From positions 248,001-312,000 of the forward strand of contig CAYJMS010000001.1 of assembly GCA_964371615.1 (NCBI GenBank): a stretch of DNA of 64,000 nucleotides. The letters run 5' to 3'. This stretch comes from SpSt-333 sp964371615 (lineage in GTDB: Bacteria; Bacteroidota; Ignavibacteria; UBA10030; UBA8401). Positions 9,801 to 16,074 of this stretch are shown one piece after another. The notes under the pieces are model-generated. The model was not told where the DNA came from. It did no database searches and saw only the letters and a list, made by a program, of their open reading frames with translations. The position numbers and the translations under genes are program-made. Position 1 is the stretch's first letter, and every line of letters starts with the position of its first letter.

Positions 9801-10565
9801 ATGACACCGTGGAGACTTCAGGAGATAACGCAAAAGACGATCCGCGAGCATCGGTATCAGACGGCGATTCTTCCCGTCGGATCCACCGAAGCCCACGGCA
9901 TGCATGTGCCATACGGTTCGGATACGCTGCACAGCACGATTGTTTCGGAAAAGATATGCGAGCGTGCATGGCAGCAGGGAGCCCGGCCGGTCCTTTTGCC
10001 GACGATTCCGTACGGCGTGCAGGGAAATACACACCAGTTTCCGTTGACGATCAATGTACGGCAGCAGCACATCGATGCGATTATCGTCGACATCATCCGT
10101 TCCCTTGAATATCACGGTATCGAAAAACTGATCATCATCAACGGACACGGCGGCAACGATTTTAAGCCGCTGCTGCGCGATATGTATCCGCAGACAAAAC
10201 TCTTTCTGGCACTCGTGGATTGGTGGAAGGTCGGCAGCGACAAGGCGAAAGAGATCTTTGAAAAGAGCGGCGAACATGCCGACGAGATGGAAACGAGCGT
10301 CGATATGGCGTTATTCGGCAATCTCGTGCATCTGGAAGATGCGAACGACGGCGCCAGCAATCGTTCGCGGTTCGAAGCGATCGAAAAAGGTTGGGTCTCC
10401 ATCGCCCGCCCGTGGCATCTGGTCACAAAGGATTCGACACACGGCGATCCCCGCAAAGCGACAAAGGAAAAAGGGGACCAATACGTCGAACTGGTGGTGG
10501 AGAGACTGACGAAATTTGTCGTCGAACTATCACATGCCAAAATGGACGAGCGTTTTCCGTACTAA
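9801..10565 (+). CDS. creatininase-family metal-dependent amidohydrolase
   Basis: 254 residues, starting 10 bp after the NagZ-like gene and probably co-transcribed. It has the creatininase metal-site pattern: PVGSTEAHGMHVPYGSDT at residues 26-42 (Glu30, His32, Asp41), INGHGGND around residue 113, and a downstream HADEMETS segment. The family includes creatininase and enzymes acting on cyclic amides and related amide bonds, usually with two metal ions. Nothing here identifies the substrate. Its place after a muropeptide-degrading gene suggests an amide-bond substrate from wall turnover, but this is only context. Confidence 0.82.
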   Translation: MTPWRLQEITQKTIREHRYQTAILPVGSTEAHGMHVPYGSDTLHSTIVSEKICERAWQQGARPVLLPTIPYGVQGNTHQFPLTINVRQQHIDAIIVDIIRSLEYHGIEKLIIINGHGGNDFKPLLRDMYPQTKLFLALVDWWKVGSDKAKEIFEKSGEHADEMETSVDMALFGNLVHLEDANDGASNRSRFEAIEKGWVSIARPWHLVTKDSTHGDPRKATKEKGDQYVELVVERLTKFVVELSHAKMDERFPY

Positions 10566-10650
10566 AATTCGGGTCTTTCCCGCATATTTTCCGTTTTTTC
10601 CCCGCCAAAAAAATCGTATCTTTTCGTCATAAAAATTAGAATAGTCAATC

Positions 10651-10681
10651 GCCATCCGATTGCTGAGAGCAATCGGATGGC
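10651..10681 (+). promoter_or_regulatory. perfect 14-bp hairpin in the leader of the P5C dehydrogenase gene
   Basis: GCCATCCGATTGCT (10651-10664) pairs perfectly with AGCAATCGGATGGC (10668-10681) around a three-base GAG loop, followed by TTTCT. It ends 20 bp before the start codon and 9 bp before the AAGGAG ribosome-binding site. It could terminate the upstream creatininase transcript, attenuate the downstream gene or stabilise the messenger 5' end. The T run is short for a strong terminator. Confidence 0.6.
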
Positions 10682-10701
10682 TTTCTATGCAAGGAGTCTC
10701 T

Positions 10702-12255
10702 ATGCCGTCTCAATTTAAGAACGAACCGCTCACCGATTTCACGAAACCGGCCAATAAAAAAGCGATGGAAAAAGCCCTCGCAAAAGTCCGGTTGGAACTC
10801 GGCAAAAATTATCCGCTGGTGATCGGCGGGAAAGAAATCTCCACAACCGATACATTGACCTCGTACAATCCCGCAAAACCCGAACAGGTCATCGGCAAGT
10901 TCTCAAAAGCGAGTCCGGACCTTGCCGTGAACGCCATCGAAACCGCTGCCAAAACATTTGAGACATGGAAAACCGTTCCGGCAAAGAAACGGGCCGAGTA
11001 CATTTTCAAAGCGGCATCGCTGATGCGAAAACGGAAACACGAATTTTCCGCACTCCTCACCTATGAAGTCGGCAAAACCTGGCCGGAAGCGGATGCCGAC
11101 ACGGCGGAAGCGATCGACTTTCTCGAATTTTACGGACGGGAAATGCTCCGCTACGCCGCACCGCAGCCCCTCACAAAGGTCAAAGGCGAAAAAAATGAAT
11201 TACGATACATTCCCCTCGGCGTCGGTGTCGTTGTGCCGCCGTGGAATTTTGCACTCGCCATTCTTGTCGGCATGACCTCCGCGGCGGTGGTGACGGGCAA
11301 TACCGTGGTGTTGAAGCCCTCCAGCGATTCCCCGATGATCGGATGGAAATTCTTCGACCTGATGCGCGAAGTAGGACTGCCGGCAGGGGTCATCAATTTC
11401 GTCGTCGGATCCGGAGCGTCGGTCGGCGATCTCATGGTGGCACATCCAAAAACACGGTTCATTTCGTTCACCGGATCCAAAGAAGTGGGAGTACACATCA
11501 ACGAACTGGCGGCAAAAGTGCAGTCGGGACAGATCTGGCTGAAACGCGTTGTGGCGGAAATGGGTGGCAAGGATTCCATTCTGATCGACAACGAAACCGA
11601 TCTCGATGCCGCCGCACAGGCAGCCGTTGCCTCCGCATTCGGATTCCAGGGACAGAAATGTTCCGCCGCATCCCGCGCTATCGTCGTTGCCTCGGTGTAT
11701 GATGCGTTCATCGAAAAAGTCGCCGCAAGAACAAAAGGACTGACGGTCGGAATGCCGGAAGTGCCGGCGAATTATATGGGACCGGTGGTGAATAAAGGAT
11801 CGATGGAAAAAATTCTGCAGTATATTGAGATTGGCGTGAAAGAGGGAGGAAAAATAGTTGCCGGAGGAAAGCGGATTGGTACCGACGGATATTTTATCGA
11901 ACCGACGGTCATCGCCGATGTCGACCCGAAAGCGACCATCGCACAGGAAGAGATCTTCGGCCCCGTTCTGGCGATCGTTAAAGCGCGCGATTTCGATCAT
12001 GCACTGGAGATTGCCAACAATACGGAATTCGGCCTTACCGGCGGAGTCTGGACGAAGAACAAGAAAAAACAGGAACGCGCAAAGAACGAATTCCACGCAG
12101 GCAATTTCTATGTCAACAGAAAGATTACCGGCGCGCTGGTCGGTGTGCATCCCTTCGGCGGATTCAATATGAGCGGAACGGATTCCAAGGCCGGCGGCCG
12201 CGATTATCTGCTTCTTTTTATGCAGGCGAAATTGATATCGCAAAAAATTAAATAA
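10702..12255 (+). CDS. rocA: L-glutamate gamma-semialdehyde (1-pyrroline-5-carboxylate) dehydrogenase
   Basis: 517 residues, the usual length for single-domain P5C dehydrogenases. The start at 10702 is chosen because AAGGAG (10691-10696) is ideally spaced; an in-frame ATG upstream lies inside the leader hairpin. Aldehyde dehydrogenase signatures are clear: PWNFALAI, the FTGSKEVG dinucleotide-binding loop, the general base in VAEMGGKDSI and the catalytic cysteine in FGFQGQKCSAASRA. It oxidises glutamate semialdehyde to glutamate with NAD+, the last step of proline and arginine breakdown. No proline dehydrogenase gene is adjacent. Confidence 0.93.
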   Translation: MPSQFKNEPLTDFTKPANKKAMEKALAKVRLELGKNYPLVIGGKEISTTDTLTSYNPAKPEQVIGKFSKASPDLAVNAIETAAKTFETWKTVPAKKRAEYIFKAASLMRKRKHEFSALLTYEVGKTWPEADADTAEAIDFLEFYGREMLRYAAPQPLTKVKGEKNELRYIPLGVGVVVPPWNFALAILVGMTSAAVVTGNTVVLKPSSDSPMIGWKFFDLMREVGLPAGVINFVVGSGASVGDLMVAHPKTRFISFTGSKEVGVHINELAAKVQSGQIWLKRVVAEMGGKDSILIDNETDLDAAAQAAVASAFGFQGQKCSAASRAIVVASVYDAFIEKVAARTKGLTVGMPEVPANYMGPVVNKGSMEKILQYIEIGVKEGGKIVAGGKRIGTDGYFIEPTVIADVDPKATIAQEEIFGPVLAIVKARDFDHALEIANNTEFGLTGGVWTKNKKKQERAKNEFHAGNFYVNRKITGALVGVHPFGGFNMSGTDSKAGGRDYLLLFMQAKLISQKIK

Positions 12256-12331
12256 TACATTCGTGACCGCTCGGTGTTGCACAGGAGCGCCGACGGCTTG
12301 AAACGTTTTTTATCTATCTACAGGAGTACCA

Positions 12332-13495
12332 ATGAAGATTCATGAATATCAGGGCAAAGACATTCTCCGTAAATACGGCGTGGCGGTTCCGCGCGGCGAA
12401 GTGGCATTCTCCGTCGATGAGGCGGTGAGTGCGGCGAAAAAACTCGGCGGTTCAGTGTGGGTAGTGAAAGCACAGATCCATGCCGGCGGTCGCGGCAAAG
12501 GGGGCGGTGTGAAAGTGGCAAAGAGCATCGACGAAGTGAAACAGTACGCTTCGCAAATTCTGGGCATGACACTGATTACCCACCAAACGGGTCCCGAAGG
12601 ACGGCTGGTGAAACGGCTGTTGATTGAAGAGGGTGCGAATATCGACAGGGAAATGTACGTCGGTATTACGCTCGATCGCGTGCAATCGCGGAACGTTGTT
12701 ATGGTTTCAACCGAAGGCGGAATGGAGATCGAGAAAGTGGCGGAGGAACATCCGGAAAAGATCGTGAAAGAAGCGATCGACCCGGCAGTCGGCTTCCAGG
12801 CTTTTCAGGCGCGTAAACTGGCATTTGCTCTCGGTCTGAGCGGCGATGCATTCAAGAACGGCGTCAAATTCCTTCTGTCACTGTACAAGGCGTATGAAGC
12901 AACCGATGCTTCGCTGTTCGAGATCAATCCTCTTGTCATTACAAAAGAAGGGAACGTGATCGCGCTGGATGCGAAAGTGAATTTCGACGACAATGCGCTG
13001 GACCGTCATCCCGAGTTTAAGGAGCTCCGCGACCTCGACGAAGAAGAACCGCTGGAGATCGAAGCGTCGAAATCGAATCTGAACTACATCAAACTCGACG
13101 GCAACGTCGGCTGCATGGTGAACGGCGCAGGACTGGCCATGGCAACCATGGACATCATTAAACTGGCCGGCGGCGAACCGGCAAACTTTCTGGATGTCGG
13201 CGGCGGAGCCAATGCGCAGACAGTCGAAAACGGCTTTAAGATTATCCTTGCCGACAAGCATGTCAAAGCGATCCTGATCAATATCTTCGGCGGAATCGTC
13301 CGCTGCGACCGCGTCGCCAACGGCGTGGTGGAAGCGGCAAAGAAAGTGCATGTGAATGTCCCCATCGTCATCCGTCTTGCCGGCACCAACGCCGACATCG
13401 CGGCGGATATTCTCAAAAACTCCGGGATGAGTTTTCTTGTCGCGGAGAATCTGAAAGACGCGGCGGAAAAAGTGACAAAGGCGCTGGCGGCGTAA
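12332..13495 (+). CDS. sucC: succinyl-CoA synthetase beta subunit (ADP-forming)
   Basis: 387 residues, full length for the family, with CAGGAG upstream of the ATG. The N-terminal ATP-grasp domain begins MKIHEYQGKDILRKYGV and contains the glycine-rich IHAGGRGKGGGVK nucleotide loop. The C-terminal CoA-ligase domain carries the GGGANAQTVENG and INIFGGIVRCD motifs of the alpha-subunit and nucleotide interface. It makes ATP from succinyl-CoA in the TCA cycle. The alpha subunit gene (sucD) is not next to it and must lie elsewhere. Confidence 0.95.
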   Translation: MKIHEYQGKDILRKYGVAVPRGEVAFSVDEAVSAAKKLGGSVWVVKAQIHAGGRGKGGGVKVAKSIDEVKQYASQILGMTLITHQTGPEGRLVKRLLIEEGANIDREMYVGITLDRVQSRNVVMVSTEGGMEIEKVAEEHPEKIVKEAIDPAVGFQAFQARKLAFALGLSGDAFKNGVKFLLSLYKAYEATDASLFEINPLVITKEGNVIALDAKVNFDDNALDRHPEFKELRDLDEEEPLEIEASKSNLNYIKLDGNVGCMVNGAGLAMATMDIIKLAGGEPANFLDVGGGANAQTVENGFKIILADKHVKAILINIFGGIVRCDRVANGVVEAAKKVHVNVPIVIRLAGTNADIAADILKNSGMSFLVAENLKDAAEKVTKALAA

Positions 13496-13508
13496 AGAAT
13501 TTCCATTC

Positions 13509-13536
13509 ACCACGAAGGCACGGAGACACGGAGAAG
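13509..13536 (+). repeat. degenerate CACGAAGG/CACGGAGA repeat supplying the gatB ribosome-binding site
   Basis: The segment CACGAAGGCACGGAGACACG and the bases after it form a roughly 9-bp degenerate array that runs to within one base of the gatB start. Its last unit provides GGAGA as the Shine-Dalgarno sequence. It is the reverse-complement style of the CTTTGCG/CTCCGCGTC arrays at about 34.4 and 45.1 kb. Confidence 0.6.
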
Positions 13537-13537
13537 A

Positions 13538-14989
13538 ATGTACGACAACTATGAAGCCGTCATCGGCCTTGAAGTTCATGCTCAACTCTCGACAAAGACA
13601 AAGATCTTCTGCGGTTGTTCGACCAGGTTCGGCAACGCGCCGAACTCGAATGTCTGCCCGGTCTGTCTCGGCATGCCGGGAACGCTTCCCGTACTGAATA
13701 AACAAGTTGTAGAATATGCCATTCGTCTCGGTGCCGCCACCCGCTGCACTATCTCCCATCGATCGATTTTTGCACGGAAGAATTATTTCTATCCCGATCT
13801 TCCCAAAGGATACCAGATATCGCAATATGAAGAACCGATCTGTCTGAACGGTTCTGTCGACATCATCGATGCCGACGGCGCTGCAAAACGGATCGGCATT
13901 ACGCGGATCCATATGGAAGAAGATGCCGGGAAATCCATTCACGACGCCGGCAATGCCACGCTGGTCGACGTTAACCGATGCGGCACGCCGCTGCTGGAGA
14001 TCGTCAGCGAACCGGATATTCGCACCGCCCGTGAAGCGAATCAGTATCTTTACAAGATCTGGCAAACGGTGACGTATCTCGACATTTGCGACGGCAATAT
14101 GGAGGAAGGAAGTTTGCGGTGCGATGCGAATGTTTCCGTCCGAAAAAAGGGAGAGACCCGATTAGGCACAAAAACGGAAGTGAAGAACATGAACTCGTTC
14201 AGCAATGTGGAACGGGCGATTGAGCACGAGATCAAACGGCAGATCGATCTGATCGAAGAAGGCGGATCGGTAGTGCAGCAGACACTGCTGTGGGATGCGG
14301 AGAAGAATGTCGTACAACCGATGCGGAGCAAGGAAGAAGCGCACGATTACCGGTATTTTCCCGATCCCGATCTTCCTCCCGTGGTTGTTGAGCAGGAGTG
14401 GATCGATCGAATCACCGCATCGCTGCCGGAACTGGCAGACGACAAGCGGAAGCGATATATGGAATCACTCGCCCTGCCGGCGTATGACGCCGACGTGCTG
14501 ACACAGGAACGGTCGGTCGCGGAATATTTTGAAGCGGCGGTCGCCGGACTTGCCGTGCACAATCCCGCAAACGTAAAGGCGGTCAGCAACTGGGTGATGA
14601 CCGACGTACTGCGGATGATGAAAGAACGAAACGCTTCCGTTGCCGATCTTCCCGTGACCCCCGCGCGGCTGTCGGCAATGATCAATCTGATTATCGACGG
14701 AACAATCAGCAGCACGATCGCCAAAGATGTATTTGAAGAGATGATGAATTCGAATGAAGATCCGAAAGCGATTGTAATGCGGAAGGGGCTCGTCCAGATT
14801 TCGGATACGACGGCGATCGAGAAAGAGATCGACGCGATTCTCGGCCGGTTCCCATCTGAGATCGGCCGGTACCGTGCCGGCGAAACAAAACTCATGGGTT
14901 TCTTTGTCGGCGAAACGATGAAGGTGATGAAGGGAAAAGGAAATCCGAAAATGATCAACGAACTCTTAAAGAAAAAACTGGAAGGCTGA
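13538..14989 (+). CDS. gatB: aspartyl/glutamyl-tRNA amidotransferase subunit B
   Basis: 483 residues, typical for GatB. It opens with YEAVIGLEVHAQLSTKTKIFCGC, including the zinc-ligand cysteines, and carries NVCPVCLGMPGTLPVLN, the LPKGYQISQYEEPI signature and the helical tail (GatB/YqeY domain) ending KGNPKMINELLKKKLEG. With GatA and GatC it converts mischarged Glu-tRNA(Gln) and/or Asp-tRNA(Asn) to the amidated forms. gatA and gatC are not in the window. The next gene starts one base after its stop. Confidence 0.95.
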   Translation: MYDNYEAVIGLEVHAQLSTKTKIFCGCSTRFGNAPNSNVCPVCLGMPGTLPVLNKQVVEYAIRLGAATRCTISHRSIFARKNYFYPDLPKGYQISQYEEPICLNGSVDIIDADGAAKRIGITRIHMEEDAGKSIHDAGNATLVDVNRCGTPLLEIVSEPDIRTAREANQYLYKIWQTVTYLDICDGNMEEGSLRCDANVSVRKKGETRLGTKTEVKNMNSFSNVERAIEHEIKRQIDLIEEGGSVVQQTLLWDAEKNVVQPMRSKEEAHDYRYFPDPDLPPVVVEQEWIDRITASLPELADDKRKRYMESLALPAYDADVLTQERSVAEYFEAAVAGLAVHNPANVKAVSNWVMTDVLRMMKERNASVADLPVTPARLSAMINLIIDGTISSTIAKDVFEEMMNSNEDPKAIVMRKGLVQISDTTAIEKEIDAILGRFPSEIGRYRAGETKLMGFFVGETMKVMKGKGNPKMINELLKKKLEG

Positions 14990-14990
14990 C

Positions 14991-15740
14991 ATGAGAAAAA
15001 AAATTATCGCCGGTAACTGGAAAATGAACAATGATATCGCACAGACCGCCGCACTGATCAACGGCATCACGGCACAAGTGGCATCGGGAAAAGCGGAAGT
15101 CATTGTCTGTCCCCCCTTCACTTCACTGTTGACGGCTGGACAATTACTTGCCGGTTCCGCAGTGAAACTCGGTGCGCAGGATGTTTCTCTGCACGACAGC
15201 GGCGCGTATACGGGAGAGATCTCCGTCGCAATGCTGAAATCCGTCGGTTGCGCCTATGTGATTGTCGGACATTCCGAACGCCGGCAGTATCACGCCGAGA
15301 CGAATGAAATCGTCAATCGTAAAGCGAAAAAAGTCCTGGCCGGCGGATTGCTGCCGATCATCTGTATCGGCGAAACGCTCGAGGAGAGGGAAAAGGGAAT
15401 CACCGATCGCATATTGACGACACAGACGACGGGAGTGCTGGCGGGATTGCCCGCATCCGATGTTGAACGTTCTATTATCGCCTACGAACCGGTCTGGGCA
15501 ATCGGTACCGGAAAGACGGCAACGAAAGAGCAGGCCGAAGATGCCCACCGATTGATACGTTCTGTTATTGCAGGTCTCTACTCCCGCGATACTGCAGAAA
15601 AAGTGACCATTCAATACGGCGGAAGTGTAAAACCGGACAATGCAAAAGAATTATTGTCCCAACCGAATATTGATGGGGCGCTAGTGGGCGGAGCGTGTTT
15701 GAAGGCAGATTCCTTTGCCGGGATCATCAACGCCGTCTAA
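14991..15740 (+). CDS. tpiA: triosephosphate isomerase
   Basis: 249 residues, complete. It begins KKIIAGNWKMNN with the active-site lysine and asparagine, then GHSERRQYHAET (catalytic histidine), YEPVWAIGTGKTA (catalytic glutamate and flexible loop) and IQYGGSVKPDNAKELL (phosphate-binding). It interconverts dihydroxyacetone phosphate and glyceraldehyde 3-phosphate. It starts one base after gatB ends and is followed by a repeat element and then a strong hairpin terminator, so it probably closes this transcription unit. Confidence 0.96.
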   Translation: MRKKIIAGNWKMNNDIAQTAALINGITAQVASGKAEVIVCPPFTSLLTAGQLLAGSAVKLGAQDVSLHDSGAYTGEISVAMLKSVGCAYVIVGHSERRQYHAETNEIVNRKAKKVLAGGLLPIICIGETLEEREKGITDRILTTQTTGVLAGLPASDVERSIIAYEPVWAIGTGKTATKEQAEDAHRLIRSVIAGLYSRDTAEKVTIQYGGSVKPDNAKELLSQPNIDGALVGGACLKADSFAGIINAV

Positions 15741-15758
15741 CCGGATTCTTAAAGATGT

Positions 15759-15889
15759 CATCTCAAAAGCACTAAATTAATGTCATGCCGAGCGCCCGCC
15801 TGCCGGACGGGCAGGGAGTCGAGGCATGACATTTTCCGAATTGTCACCCCTCGACTCCGCTCGGGGTGACAATTTTTGGTTTTGAGATG
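15759..15889. repeat. inverted-repeat-bounded intergenic element (copy 1)
   Basis: A 131-bp element bounded by the perfect 10-bp inverted repeats CATCTCAAAA (15759-15768) and TTTTGAGATG (15880-15889). Inside are two large palindromes: AATGTCATGCC (15779-15789) with GGCATGACATT (15823-15833), and AATTGTCACCCC (15839-15850) with GGGGTGACAATT (15863-15874). A nested CTGCC...GGCAG stem lies within the first. The same outer ends recur at 48035-48223. No coding potential; it resembles a small non-autonomous mobile or REP-like element. Confidence 0.7.
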
Positions 15890-15900
15890 GGTTTTACTTT

Positions 15901-15947
15901 AAAATGCCGCGAGAATGCTGAAAAACAGCATTTTCACGGCATTTTTA
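15901..15947 (+). terminator. terminator-like hairpin after tpiA
   Basis: A 20-bp stem (15901-15920 with 15926-15945) around an AAAAA loop, with only one mismatch and one G-T wobble, followed by T-rich sequence. It lies about 160 bp after tpiA, beyond the repeat element, and before the promoter of the next gene. Confidence 0.7.
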
Positions 15948-15972
15948 TCTTAGAACCATCCCAAAATTTCTC

Positions 15973-16051
15973 TTGGTTTCAGGGCTGTCGTGTATTATAT
16001 TAGTGCTGTTTTTCGGCCTAAAAAAGCGAAAAATTTCGCTAAAAACAGCAC
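15973..16051 (+). promoter_or_regulatory. sigma70-like promoter and structured leader of the GH2-like gene
   Basis: TTGGTT (15973-15978) and TATATT (15996-16001) are separated by 17 bp. Just downstream the transcript would fold: GTGCTGTTTTT (16003-16013) pairs with AAAAACAGCAC (16041-16051), and AGCGAAA/TTTCGCT (16025-16040) forms an inner hairpin stacked beside it. The placement argues that translation begins after 16051. Confidence 0.45.
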
Positions 16052-16074
16052 ATTTCCACAATTTGAGCAATTCT

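Noticed and set aside
12256..12331. Terminator between P5C dehydrogenase and sucC
   Set aside because: GC-rich with some complementarity (ACCGCTCGG, GCCGACGGC) but no convincing stem and T run.
12878..14065. 395-codon minus-strand frame across sucC and gatB
   Set aside because: Antisense to two conserved genes; composition is that of a shadow frame.
15973..16074. Upstream TTG start for the GH2-like gene
   Set aside because: It coincides with the -35 box of a good promoter and would place a hairpin-forming leader inside the protein; the signal peptide fits a start at 16063 or 16075.
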